From the NCBI GenBank assembly GCA_946409545.1, contig CAMJWT010000014.1, positions 1 to 55,031 of the forward strand: DNA of 55,031 nucleotides, read 5' to 3'. The notes under the pieces are model-generated. The model did no database searches. It was not told the DNA's origin and saw only the letters and a program-made list of their open reading frames with translations. Numbering within the stretch: the stretch's first letter is position 1; the number at the start of each line of letters is the position of its first letter. Made by a program: the position numbers and the translations under genes. This document shows, piece by piece, positions 7,208-15,969 of the stretch. This DNA comes from RUG12783 sp946409545 (GTDB lineage Bacteria > Bacillota_I > Bacilli_A > RF39 > UBA660).

Positions 7208-7885
7208 ATGAAAAAAATAGTTTTTATTGTATTATTACTATTAATAACTTATAATGTAAAAGCCTTAAGATGTGAATATAAGATTGATCACAATAATGTT
7301 GGTCTTATTATTACAGTTGGTAGTGATAAAGGTATTAATGCATCTTTAAGTGGAGGCGTTTACTTAATGCCTGGTAGGACTAACGATATTGGAGAATTTA
7401 TTAAATTGACGCAAAATAGTTCATGTCCACCTAAGGCTTATTATGCTTGTAAGGCTAGTAAATACTGTAGAATAAATACGAACTATTTTGTGGATAATAA
7501 TGCTGTATTATATGGTGTTTTGGAATTAAAAAGTCAATCTCAAGGTACTGTAATTGATGATGATGGAGATGGTGATGGTGGTGGTCACGCTACTGTTGTA
7601 ACAGTTGTTGAAGATATTAAAAAAGGTGATGGCTGTGGAGCTATTCGTGGCCTTGAAGATTTAATTGAAACATCAATTAAGATGCCATTAATTATTTTAG
7701 GTGCTGTCTTATTTTTAGTATTTACAACTCTTGAATATGCAAAAGTTGTCTTTTCTGGTGAAGGTGGTTCTTTTAAAAAAGCCAATGAAAATACTATGAA
7801 AAGAGGACTTGGATTTGGTATTCTTGCCTTATCACCATTTATAATTCAATTATTATTAAGTATTGCTGAAATACCAGCATGTTAA
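7208..7885 (+). CDS. Exported VirB2/TrbC-like T4SS pilin with an N-terminal extension
   Basis: 225 aa. A signal peptide (1-19) is followed by an exported domain with paired cysteines (C-P-P-K-A-Y-Y-A-C, S-K-Y-C), then an acidic Gly/Asp linker (about 118-128, D-D-D-G-D-G-D-G-G-G). The C-terminus has two hydrophobic helices (about 158-175 and 197-218) joined by a polar turn, F-S-G-E-G-G-S-F-K-K-A. That two-helix hairpin with a short basic/Gly loop is the shape of VirB2/TrbC pilins of type IV secretion systems, where it normally makes the whole mature protein; here it carries an extra ectodomain of unknown fold. It lies 15 bases before cdsA and so shares its transcript. Family placement rests on topology and on the VirB6, PrgI, VirB4 and VirD4 genes nearby, so it is inferred. 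Confidence 0.55.
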   Translation: MKKIVFIVLLLLITYNVKALRCEYKIDHNNVGLIITVGSDKGINASLSGGVYLMPGRTNDIGEFIKLTQNSSCPPKAYYACKASKYCRINTNYFVDNNAVLYGVLELKSQSQGTVIDDDGDGDGGGHATVVTVVEDIKKGDGCGAIRGLEDLIETSIKMPLIILGAVLFLVFTTLEYAKVVFSGEGGSFKKANENTMKRGLGFGILALSPFIIQLLLSIAEIPAC

Positions 7886-7900
7886 AAAGGATGTGTTTTT

Positions 7901-8707
7901 ATGAAAACAAGAATTATTAGTGCAATTATTATGACAATAATATTTTTGCCAATTTTAATATTAGGTGGTATTCCTTATATTGTAGCAGGAAGTATTCTTG
8001 CTCTTTTAGGGTTATATGAATTATTAAGACTCGAAAAAGTACCATTTTTAATGAAAATCATAAGTTATATTTTATGTTTATTTATTATTATAAGTGATTT
8101 TATTATTAAAGACTTTAATTCATTTAACTACTATTTAATTATGGGGATGTTCCTTCTATATAGTATTATTATGATTATTAATAGTGATTTAGAAAAATAT
8201 GATTATAAAAAATGTTTATGGCTACTAACATCAACTATAATGATTGGTTTTATGTTCAAAAACTTTATTAATGTTCGTGTTGTAGAAAGTCTAAGTTTAA
8301 AAAATATTTCTAATTTATATACTGTTTTATATTTATTTCTAATAACAATTACGACAGATAGTTTTGCACTTTTTTGTGGAAAATTATTTGGAAAACACAA
8401 ATTAATTCCAAAGGTATCACCTAATAAAACAATTGAAGGTAGTGTAGGTGGAACTATTTTTGGAACGATTATACCAGTATTATTTTTAATGATTGTAGGT
8501 TATGAAATGAATTTATTAATTGTTATCGAAACATTTGTTTTAACAATTATTTGTGCTTTTGGAGATTTATTCTTTTCAAGTATTAAAAGATTCTATAATA
8601 TTAAAGATTTTAGTAACTTAATTCCAGGTCATGGAGGTATATTAGATCGATTAGATAGTATACTATTTGTTATTAGTGCATATATTATAATGGTTAATAT
8701 TTTATAG
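7901..8707 (+). CDS. cdsA: Phosphatidate cytidylyltransferase CdsA
   Basis: A 268-aa multipass membrane enzyme that converts phosphatidic acid and CTP into CDP-diacylglycerol, the precursor for PgsA (encoded at 47858) and all anionic phospholipids. The CDS signature is complete at residues 226-253: S-x-K-R, K-D-F, I-P-G-H-G-G-I-L-D-R-L-D. SPNKTIEGS in the middle is the other conserved block. About eight membrane helices. RBS AAAGGATG. It sits 8 bases before rseP; the cdsA-rseP pair is standard in Firmicutes, where it is usually near frr/uppS/dxr, which are absent here. Confidence 0.96.
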   Translation: MKTRIISAIIMTIIFLPILILGGIPYIVAGSILALLGLYELLRLEKVPFLMKIISYILCLFIIISDFIIKDFNSFNYYLIMGMFLLYSIIMIINSDLEKYDYKKCLWLLTSTIMIGFMFKNFINVRVVESLSLKNISNLYTVLYLFLITITTDSFALFCGKLFGKHKLIPKVSPNKTIEGSVGGTIFGTIIPVLFLMIVGYEMNLLIVIETFVLTIICAFGDLFFSSIKRFYNIKDFSNLIPGHGGILDRLDSILFVISAYIIMVNIL

Positions 8708-8715
8708 GAGGCATT

Positions 8716-9822
8716 ATGATTTTATCAATTTTATATTTTTTACTAATTTTAGGAACAATTGTCCTTGTTCACGAATTTGGTCATTTCTTTTTTGCTAAAT
8801 TATTTGGTGTCTATGTATATGAGTTTTCTCTTGGTATGGGACCAAAGTTATTTGGTAAAAAAGGTAAAAATGGGGAAACAGAATATTGTATTCGTGCAAT
8901 ACCAATAGGAGGATTTGTTCAATTAGCTGGTGAAGGGTTAGATGATGATAAATCTATTCCCAAGAAAAGATTATTACAATCAAAACCGGTTTGGCAAAGA
9001 TTTCTAATTATGTTCTTTGGTGCTGGAAATAACTTTATTTTAGCAATAGTAACGCTTTTTGTTTTAGCATTAATTGTTGGAGCACCAAGTAATAGTAATA
9101 TGATAAAAGGAGTTATTCCAGGTAGTCCTGCTGAAGTAGCGGGTATTAATAAAGGGGATTATATTGTTGAAGTAAATGGTAATAGTGTAAGTAATTTAGA
9201 TGAATTACAATTATATTTAACTATTGAAACAATGAATATTAATGAACAAAGGGTAAAAGATAAAGCAGAAAATATTGAAAAAAAATACGACTTTGAAATA
9301 AAAGTTTTAAGAGGTAAAGAAACTTTATCGTTAAGACTCGAGCCATTGGATGAAGAGACAGCTAAAGAAAAAGAATATAGTGTTGGTATAGAATTTGATA
9401 ATACTAGAAAACATGGCTTCTTTGCGGCTATTTCATATTCTTTTAAGAAGACAGGATCTTTAATTAAACAAATGGTGATTACGATTAAAGAATTAATAAC
9501 AGGAAATGTAAGTACAAAGAATTTGTCAGGCCCTGTAGGAATACTTCGAGCTGTTGATCAAACACAAAAAGAATCAACTTCAACACTTGTTGATTTATTC
9601 TCACTTCTTGCATTATTATCTTTAAATGTTGGCTTTATTAATTTAATACCATTCCCTGCCTTTGATGGTGGTAGAATACTATTCTTATTTATTGAGAAGA
9701 TAAGAAGAAAACCAATTAAACCAGAAGTTGAAAATATGATTAATAATATAGGATTTGTTCTTTTACTACTATTGATTGTATATGTAACATTTGGTGATAT
9801 AAGAAACTGGATAGGATTTTAG
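8716..9822 (+). CDS. rseP: Site-2 protease RseP/RasP (RIP metalloprotease)
   Basis: A 368-aa intramembrane zinc protease that cuts anti-sigma factors and leftover signal peptides within the membrane. Zinc motif H19-E-F-G-H23 is in the first helix; a PDZ domain spans about 115-215 (G-V-I-P-G-S-P-A-E-V-A-G-I); the third zinc ligand is Asp317 in NLIPFPAFDGGR, where Phe stands in place of the usual Leu before D-G-G. Four membrane helices, last at about 345-365. RBS AGGAGG. Last gene of the pilin-cdsA-rseP unit; its terminator stem begins inside the coding sequence. Confidence 0.96.
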   Translation: MILSILYFLLILGTIVLVHEFGHFFFAKLFGVYVYEFSLGMGPKLFGKKGKNGETEYCIRAIPIGGFVQLAGEGLDDDKSIPKKRLLQSKPVWQRFLIMFFGAGNNFILAIVTLFVLALIVGAPSNSNMIKGVIPGSPAEVAGINKGDYIVEVNGNSVSNLDELQLYLTIETMNINEQRVKDKAENIEKKYDFEIKVLRGKETLSLRLEPLDEETAKEKEYSVGIEFDNTRKHGFFAAISYSFKKTGSLIKQMVITIKELITGNVSTKNLSGPVGILRAVDQTQKESTSTLVDLFSLLALLSLNVGFINLIPFPAFDGGRILFLFIEKIRRKPIKPEVENMINNIGFVLLLLLIVYVTFGDIRNWIGF

Positions 9823-9840
9823 ACTATCCAGTTTTTCTTT
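9804..9840 (+). terminator. rseP terminator
   Basis: AAACTGGATA (9804-9813) pairs with TATCCAGTTT (9825-9834), followed by a T-rich tail. The rseP stop codon lies in the loop. Confidence 0.88.
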
Positions 9841-9866
9841 ACATTTTACGTCAAGTGTGTTATAAT
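9838..9866 (+). promoter_or_regulatory. Promoter of the 805-aa gene
   Basis: -35 TTTACA (9838-9843), 17 bp, extended -10 TGT-TATAAT (9858-9866). The leader to the start codon is about 95 bases. A second possible promoter, TTGACG-18-TATATT, ends near 9940. Confidence 0.75.
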
Positions 9867-9967
9867 ATGACGTTAGATGAGGAGGAATACTTACTTTTAG
9901 GAGTCAAATTGTTGACGTTAAATATAGTCAAATGCTATATTAATAATAGAAGTAGGTGAGTTTAATC

Positions 9968-12385
9968 ATGACAGAAGATGAATTAAGAAGATTAGATGGG
10001 AATTTAGGTGCCCAAGTAAAATCTTTAGACGAAGAAATCAAAAAATTAGACGAAAAAATAGAAGAAATAGGTTTATTTAAGAGATTAGTTAATAGAACAA
10101 TGACTCAACGTAGCAAAGAAAAATTAAGAGCCCAACGTGAAAAAATGGAACAATATCGTACGGCTATTCAATCTTTACAAACAGCTATTAGTGTTGGTGA
10201 TCCAACAAAAAGGGCTAGTGTTGCAGACCAACAAGCAGCTTATAATAATTTATTAAAGTTAGAAGAAACAATAAATTATGATGATGCAGTAACACCACTT
10301 GCAGTATCAGGAGAGAAAGTAAGAAGTAGTTTAAGAAATACTTTCCAAACAATTTATAATAGACGTGTTAGTTCAAGTTATGGAAGAATTTTACTTAATG
10401 GTTTAATAGTAGCTGCTGGTGTAGTTGCTGCCCCTATTGCATTAAACTTTTTAGGATTACCAGCATTAGTAGGAGCTATTAGTCCTGTTATTTGGGGTGC
10501 TTTAGGTGTAACTGGTATACGTAGTATTACACATCTTGCAACTAAATTTATAAGAAATAGAAATGTTAAGAAACAAGAACCACCTAGAAAATATGAAGAA
10601 ATGTATCCAACACTTAAAAATGTTAAAGGATTTACTAATACTTTAAGTTACTTTAGAGGATTACGTCGTAGTGTAGGAAAAAGATTTGATGCTATGACAG
10701 ATAGTGAATTATTTAAAAGATATAAAACAGCTGGTTTCGCTCCTATTGCTTCACCTGGTGATGATACAAAAGGTGACGGAAAAGACAAAGAAGATACTAA
10801 AAAAGATGGAAAATCATTTGAAGCTAGCATTGCAGCTATCGTAGCTCAAGTAGTAGCTTTAGAGGTTTCAAATAAAGATGAAGTTAATAAGTTCATTGAT
10901 GAAGAATTTAGTGTAAAATATGCTGCTATTTCAGCAACACCAGGTGTTGAAATTAAAAATAGAGATTTATTAGAATTATGTAATTCATATTTAAAAATCG
11001 TTAAAGCTGCTCATGAAGGAGCTATTAATGAAACAGCTCTTGAAAGTTTCTTAAATATGGAAGGAACTAGTGAAAACTTTAAATCAGTACATGATCGTTT
11101 AGTAATGAAATTAGAATCTTTATTACAAGATATCTTTAAGGATACTTTATCTGATTCAGTTAAAGAAATGTTTGAAAAATACAAACATACTTCAAAAGGA
11201 AAATCAGGTGGAGCTGGTGGAGATAAACCAGATCCTGAAGATTTGGATGATGAAGATGAAAAGAAGAAAGATGGAGGAAAGAAAGATAAGAAAGATTCTG
11301 AAAGTCCAAAACCAGGACCAGGTCCAGAACCTGGACCAAAACCAGATCCTACTGATGATTTAACTCCAGAAAAGGTTAAAGAAGAAATTGGTAAAATCAT
11401 TGATAAGATGTCAAGAAGTACAACATCAGTTGATTTTGCAGAATGTTTAAAAGAATTAAATGAATTAATTAAAAATTCAAGAGAAAAAGGCGTTGCTGTT
11501 ACTTATGATGAAGAAACAAAGATGATTTTAACGTTGTTAAGATCATATACAAGCTTCTTAGAATCAATCCGTTCAGGTATTTATGATAACAAAGTATTCT
11601 ATAATAACTTAAGAGATTTCTTAGATCCTGAAAAAGAAGTAGGAAGCGAACGTGTTAGAAACTTTAGATCAATCTTAATTAGACAATTAAATTCTCTAGT
11701 TAGAGATGAATTAAAGATTAATGATACTCGTTTAACTGGCTTAATTGATTACGGATTTTCAAAAAGAACAAGAGGTTCATTTGGAACAACAGCATCACAA
11801 GTTGCCTTAATTCAAAATTTAGAAAGATTTGATTTTAGAGATTTCAGTCCAGAAAATATTGCTTTAGCTCGTAATATGTTAGATGAGATGAGAGAAATCG
11901 AAAGAATGAAAACTCCAGAAAATGAATTCCATTTAGATAGTGGATTAACTGATACAGTAACTAGTCTTGAAATGTTTAGTTCAGTTGCTAGAGATAGAGA
12001 AAGATTAAGTGCTCAAATTAAAGCATGTCAATCAGTAATTAGTAATCCAGCTGGTTATGCTGAACCTGATGCAAGAGCTACAATTGAAAATTGTATTAGA
12101 ACTTATTATCATATTATTGGTTTTGTAAATCATGTAGTAAGAAATGCATATTCAGGTTATACATATCAAGATAGAAGTGGTAATTCTAAAAATCATGCGT
12201 TTACTGATGGTGAAAGTGGTATTGAAGCTGCCATTGATTTAAAACTTTTAAGTGCAAGTCAAATTACTTCATTAAAGAAAATAATGGAATTCTATAAGAA
12301 TTCTGAACTAAGAGCAACTACTGGTATGACTGCTCAAAGTGAACGTGTTGATGAGTATTTATCTGGATATAAAGCTCGTAGATAA
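9968..12385 (+). CDS. Unknown 805-aa membrane-hairpin/coiled-coil protein of the T4SS locus
   Basis: No family recognised. No signal peptide. Visible parts: N-terminal coiled coil (about 1-75, heptads of L/I with K/E); a hydrophobic, Gly/Ala/Pro-rich hairpin (141-185) able to cross the membrane once or twice; a basic stretch after it; a charged G/D/K linker (about 255-280); a helical domain (280-400); a second disordered linker (about 410-465) with alternating P-G-P-x-P repeats; and a helical C-terminal domain (465-805) with many R/E-rich helices. Start: AGGTGAG seven bases before ATG 9968; an in-frame GTG at 9956 overlaps that site. It has its own promoter and terminator and sits directly before the TrbL-like gene. 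A cytoplasm-facing T4SS scaffold, substrate-recruiting factor or even a secreted substrate are all possible; none is shown. Confidence 0.8.
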   Translation: MTEDELRRLDGNLGAQVKSLDEEIKKLDEKIEEIGLFKRLVNRTMTQRSKEKLRAQREKMEQYRTAIQSLQTAISVGDPTKRASVADQQAAYNNLLKLEETINYDDAVTPLAVSGEKVRSSLRNTFQTIYNRRVSSSYGRILLNGLIVAAGVVAAPIALNFLGLPALVGAISPVIWGALGVTGIRSITHLATKFIRNRNVKKQEPPRKYEEMYPTLKNVKGFTNTLSYFRGLRRSVGKRFDAMTDSELFKRYKTAGFAPIASPGDDTKGDGKDKEDTKKDGKSFEASIAAIVAQVVALEVSNKDEVNKFIDEEFSVKYAAISATPGVEIKNRDLLELCNSYLKIVKAAHEGAINETALESFLNMEGTSENFKSVHDRLVMKLESLLQDIFKDTLSDSVKEMFEKYKHTSKGKSGGAGGDKPDPEDLDDEDEKKKDGGKKDKKDSESPKPGPGPEPGPKPDPTDDLTPEKVKEEIGKIIDKMSRSTTSVDFAECLKELNELIKNSREKGVAVTYDEETKMILTLLRSYTSFLESIRSGIYDNKVFYNNLRDFLDPEKEVGSERVRNFRSILIRQLNSLVRDELKINDTRLTGLIDYGFSKRTRGSFGTTASQVALIQNLERFDFRDFSPENIALARNMLDEMREIERMKTPENEFHLDSGLTDTVTSLEMFSSVARDRERLSAQIKACQSVISNPAGYAEPDARATIENCIRTYYHIIGFVNHVVRNAYSGYTYQDRSGNSKNHAFTDGESGIEAAIDLKLLSASQITSLKKIMEFYKNSELRATTGMTAQSERVDEYLSGYKARR

Positions 12386-12394
12386 TAATAAAAA

Positions 12395-12418
12395 GATGAT
12401 ATTTTATCATCTTTTTTT
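12395..12418 (+). terminator. Terminator after the 805-aa gene
   Basis: GATGATA (12395-12401), loop TTT, TATCATC (12405-12411), then seven T. Confidence 0.9.
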
Positions 12419-12521
12419 GTATATAAAGTTGACAGTTTACACTTTTTGTATTAATGTATTCATGATTAAGCGACATTTTATTAAAAAAGGGAAAATATTT
12501 TATATAAATTCGTCACTTATG

Positions 12522-12530
12522 TGTTATAAT
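12522..12530 (+). promoter_or_regulatory. Extended -10 promoter of the TrbL-like gene
   Basis: TGT-TATAAT at 12522-12530 with no good -35, the same extended form as at 9858. The roughly 190-base gap from 12418 to 12606 otherwise shows only AT-rich DNA and a TTGACA at about 12430 without a matching -10. Confidence 0.65.
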
Positions 12531-12606
12531 TTTAATATAGGATATTATAGTTTATAAGGAATAAATTATTAAACTATTTTTGATATTAAAGGATGGAGTA
12601 AGTTTT

Positions 12607-15060
12607 ATGATATTTTACATAGTAGTGTCATGGATTGATAGTTTAATTTATAAATTAATTGCAACTATTTTCAAAATAATATTATATCTTGCTGATATTC
12701 AAGTATTAAGAGAAGGCATAATAAATGATTTAACAAATAAAGTTTATGCATTCCTTGCAGTATTAATGTTCTTTAAAATAGCTATATCAACAATTCAATA
12801 TATAGTAAACCCTGATGAATTATCAAATAGTGATAAGGGTATCGGTGGTATTTTAAAGAATTCGGCGATTGCCATTATTTTACTTGTTGTAGTACCTGAA
12901 ATATTTGCTTTTGCTAGGTCAAAACAATCATATATTGCTAGTTATATACCAACAATAATATTAGATGTTGAATATACAGGTGAAGGATCTAGTAAGCATG
13001 TCGAGTTAGTAAGAAAAGAAGCTGATGAGATGGCTACGACAACTTTTAATGCATTTGTCCTCCAAAAATCGGGAAATGGTTTGGCACCGATTGGTAGACG
13101 TTCAGATAATGCTCCTTTTGATTGGGATGTAGCAAGAAGTGATGATGATAAAGAGCACAATGCTATTGAAGGAAGTATCTACTATGGTTGTAAAAAAGAC
13201 TGTGTTGATGCGGTTTTATTCAAATTTTGTATTCCAAGTTTTAGCGATGCTGATTGTTCATATCGTTATATGATGGTTTGGTCAACAATATCTGGTGTTT
13301 TAATGGCCTTTGTTCTTGTTTCAATGGCGGTTGATGTTGCAATTCGTGCAATTAAATTATCCATTTTGGAAGTTATGGCACCAATACCAATCGTAAGTTA
13401 CATTGATAAAGCCAAAGGTGGAGCTTTTGAAGCATGGTTAAAAGAATGTAAAGATGTTTATATAGATTTATTTATTCGATTAATAATTATTTATTTTGCG
13501 GTTTTCTTAATTCGTGAAATATCTGCTGATTTTGGAAGTATGACTAGTGGTATTTTCTCATCAATGCAAGGTGAAAATACAGAAATCAAAGCATTAGTAT
13601 TCGTTTTCCTTATTATTGGTTTATTACTATTTGCTAAGAATGCCCCTAAATTTATAATGGATATTTTAGGTATTAAAGGTAATGATAATATTAGTGGTAT
13701 GTTTAAACGTGCTGGCGGATTAATGGGTTCAGTATTAGGAACAGGAAAAAGTGGTATCGCTGGTGCTATTAATAAATACAATAAAGCTAAATCTGCAGCA
13801 GGCGGTAAATGGGGTACAGACCCTGCAGGTAGAAAGAAACGAAACCAAGCCTTACGTGATGCTGCATTATCTGGACTTAGAAGTGGAAGATCAGCAGCTT
13901 GGGCTGGAACTCGTTCAGCTTTATCTGGTAAAGGATTTAAAGAAACAAGGGATGCAGCTACTCGTGCAGCTGATAGAAGATTTGATTTATATGAAGCAAG
14001 AAAAGATGCTCATGTTAGTTGGAGAGAATATCAAAAAGAACTTATTAAGAGACGTGTTGGTATAAGACAAGATTTGGAAGCTTTAAATGCAGAAATTAAG
14101 GCTGCTCAAGAATCCAGTGATAAAGCTAAAGCAGCTCTAGATTATGTACATAATAATTTAGGTGCAAAATTTGCTGATGTTCATTTTAGTACTGAATATT
14201 TAGATAGAATGAAGTCTAAAATTGCTGGTAGTAAATTAAATGGAGAATTTGTTGTCGGTGTTAATGCTGATGGTTCACTTATGAAAGTTTCTATGAAGGA
14301 CATGGGTGAAGGTGGACAATATTCTATTAATACGGTTATGACGCGTCTTCAAGCCACAATTAAAGATGAAGATGGATCTGTAAGAAGAAGCTTTGTAGAA
14401 GGAAAAATGAGAGAATTCAAGCCTGAAATCGATAAGCGTTCTAGAGAAATTGATGCTGAATTATATGCAGCAGATGCTCAAATTGATGCTGACTTAGCTA
14501 GTGGAAGTATAACTAGTGATGAAGCATCTAAACGTAAAGAGCAAGCATTGAATGATGCAATAAAGAAGAAAGAAGATTTTATTGCACAAAAACAAACTGA
14601 AGCTGAAATGGGTGCTGATCAAGTTAAGTCTGATGCTCAAAAAATGTTAGATGACTTACAAGGATTTGCAGATCAATTTATTGTTGGTATTGCTGGTTTA
14701 TCTACTGATCCTGCTCATAAAACTGCTACAGAAGCAATGAAGCAAAGAGTTGGATTTACAGATAATCCTGCATTCTCAAGAATAATTGAGGAAGCTAAAG
14801 CTGCAATTATTACTAATTCATCATCATCATTTGGGGTTGATACTAGTAAAAAAGGTATGGATTCTACTAGAGATACTGGTCAAATTCTTGATGATCATGG
14901 AAAAGTTATTGAAGGTATGCTTGGTGATTGGTTGGCATTAAATAAGAAAGCTGGTCAAGATGCTCAAACTGCAAGTATATCTACTCAAACAAGCGATCCA
15001 AGAGTTGCTGCACAAGCTGCTGCTAAGAAGATTGCTGATCAATATGATAAAAAGAGTTAA
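12607..15060 (+). CDS. TrbL/VirB6-like T4SS inner-membrane protein with a long coiled-coil tail
   Basis: 817 aa. The N-terminal ~370 residues hold hydrophobic helices (roughly 5-30, 45-65, 80-100, 225-250, 290-310, 335-350), arranged like VirB6/TrbL polytopic channel proteins; the conserved-looking core A-I-K-L-S-I-L-E-V-M-A-P-I-P-I-V-S-Y falls near 257-275 after the helix pair. A small exported Cys-containing loop (about 180-215, C-K-K-D-C, C-I-P, D-C) lies between. From about 375 to the end the protein is hydrophilic, Ala/Lys/Glu/Asp-rich and mostly coiled coil, roughly doubling the usual length. GGATGGAG lies 8 bases before ATG 12607; the in-frame TTG at 12580 is not supported. The prgI-like gene follows 20 bases later, so transcription probably continues through VirB4. 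Confidence 0.78.
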   Translation: MIFYIVVSWIDSLIYKLIATIFKIILYLADIQVLREGIINDLTNKVYAFLAVLMFFKIAISTIQYIVNPDELSNSDKGIGGILKNSAIAIILLVVVPEIFAFARSKQSYIASYIPTIILDVEYTGEGSSKHVELVRKEADEMATTTFNAFVLQKSGNGLAPIGRRSDNAPFDWDVARSDDDKEHNAIEGSIYYGCKKDCVDAVLFKFCIPSFSDADCSYRYMMVWSTISGVLMAFVLVSMAVDVAIRAIKLSILEVMAPIPIVSYIDKAKGGAFEAWLKECKDVYIDLFIRLIIIYFAVFLIREISADFGSMTSGIFSSMQGENTEIKALVFVFLIIGLLLFAKNAPKFIMDILGIKGNDNISGMFKRAGGLMGSVLGTGKSGIAGAINKYNKAKSAAGGKWGTDPAGRKKRNQALRDAALSGLRSGRSAAWAGTRSALSGKGFKETRDAATRAADRRFDLYEARKDAHVSWREYQKELIKRRVGIRQDLEALNAEIKAAQESSDKAKAALDYVHNNLGAKFADVHFSTEYLDRMKSKIAGSKLNGEFVVGVNADGSLMKVSMKDMGEGGQYSINTVMTRLQATIKDEDGSVRRSFVEGKMREFKPEIDKRSREIDAELYAADAQIDADLASGSITSDEASKRKEQALNDAIKKKEDFIAQKQTEAEMGADQVKSDAQKMLDDLQGFADQFIVGIAGLSTDPAHKTATEAMKQRVGFTDNPAFSRIIEEAKAAIITNSSSSFGVDTSKKGMDSTRDTGQILDDHGKVIEGMLGDWLALNKKAGQDAQTASISTQTSDPRVAAQAAAKKIADQYDKKS

Positions 15061-15080
15061 AAAATGGGATGTGATAAATA

Positions 15081-15407
15081 GTGAATCAATATTTTATTCC
15101 TGCAAATACAAAACGTGGACAATTAATATTTAATTTATTTAAACCACTTGATTTAGGTATTGTTATTTCTGGTGTTGTTACAACAATAGTATTATTAATA
15201 ATAGTTAATCAATTTGAGAATGCTCATTGGGTATTTAGTGTACTTTCTACAATGCCAGGCTTACTTGCCGTAGGCTTGGTATTCCCAATACCTAATTACC
15301 ATAATGTTCGTGTTCTCTTGGGTGAAATAAAAATATTTTATAATAATCCACGTAATTATAAATGGAGAGGTTGGTGTAGTGTATATGAGTCAAGCCGCAA
15401 ACGTTAA
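15081..15407 (+). CDS. PrgI-family T4SS membrane protein
   Basis: A 108-aa protein with two closely spaced membrane helices (about 27-45 and 52-70) and a basic C-terminus, matching the PrgI family (VirB3-like partner of VirB4 in Gram-positive conjugation systems). The N-terminal I-P-A-N and P-L-D-L-G-I before helix 1 are typical of the family. It uses a GTG start, with a modest GGGATG upstream. Its 3' end overlaps the next gene by 29 bases, which argues for coupled synthesis of the VirB3/VirB4 module. Confidence 0.8.
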   Translation: MNQYFIPANTKRGQLIFNLFKPLDLGIVISGVVTTIVLLIIVNQFENAHWVFSVLSTMPGLLAVGLVFPIPNYHNVRVLLGEIKIFYNNPRNYKWRGWCSVYESSRKR

Positions 15408-15969
15408 AAAGGCTCCTCAAAAAGTTGTTCCTACTAGTCCTTATACTGAAAACTGGGTAAATGTTCGAGGTATTAAAGACGGAATGATTTTCTTGAAGAA
15501 TAAAGAATTAGTTTCTGGGGTTAAAGTTGAGCCTCGTAATATCTTTATACTAGAGCAAAATCAACAAGATAATATCATCAATGCTTTAAAGAATTGTTAT
15601 AATACATTTAACTTTGAGTGGTGGTTAGTTGTTGCTGATAAACCGGTTGATATTTCAATATATCAATCACAACTTGAACTTTTATTAACACAACAAACTG
15701 ATCCACGTCGAAGAAAAATCGTATCACAAGATATAGCAAAAGCTAAGATGTTTATTGATAATCAAATTGTTGATATTGAATTCTATATATTATTTAAAGA
15801 GAAAAATCCAGATATGGTACAAGAAAGAATTCGTACAATGATTAATGGTTTCGCTGGAGCATCTCTTGTAGCTAGTCAAGTTTCTAATGACGATTTACGT
15901 ATTGTTTTAGATAATTTCTTAAATGGGGGAGTAAGAACTGATTTTAGAACGGTGGTGGTTAAAAAATGA
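15379..15969 (+). CDS. VirB4-associated 196-aa protein
   Basis: A soluble alpha/beta protein without signal or membrane segment. Its sequence (V-N-V-R-G-I-x-D-G, later I-D-I-E-F-Y-I-L-F-K-E) resembles the N-terminal, non-ATPase part that precedes the motor domain in many Gram-positive VirB4 proteins, so it may be a separated VirB4 N-domain. The GTG at 15379 is 8 bases after GGAGAGG; the ATG at 15385 would be 14 away. It overlaps the prgI-like gene by 29 bases and the virB4 gene by ATGA, so three T4SS proteins are translationally chained. The specific family is not certain. Confidence 0.7.
   Translation: MYMSQAANVKKAPQKVVPTSPYTENWVNVRGIKDGMIFLKNKELVSGVKVEPRNIFILEQNQQDNIINALKNCYNTFNFEWWLVVADKPVDISIYQSQLELLLTQQTDPRRRKIVSQDIAKAKMFIDNQIVDIEFYILFKEKNPDMVQERIRTMINGFAGASLVASQVSNDDLRIVLDNFLNGGVRTDFRTVVVKK

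Noticed and set aside
9867..9959. 30-codon leader ORF before the 805-aa gene
   Set aside because: Its ATG touches the -10 box and has no RBS, so it would lie at or before the transcription start.
11011..11400. 129-aa minus-strand ORF rich in Ser, Pro and Gly
   Set aside because: Antisense of the Pro/Gly/Asp linker of the 805-aa gene; no RBS.
12339..12557. 72-aa ORF after the 805-aa gene
   Set aside because: Runs through a terminator and a promoter, no RBS, composition of intergenic DNA.
13751..14065. 104-aa ORF inside the TrbL-like gene
   Set aside because: Other-frame shadow of the Ala/Lys-rich coiled-coil region.
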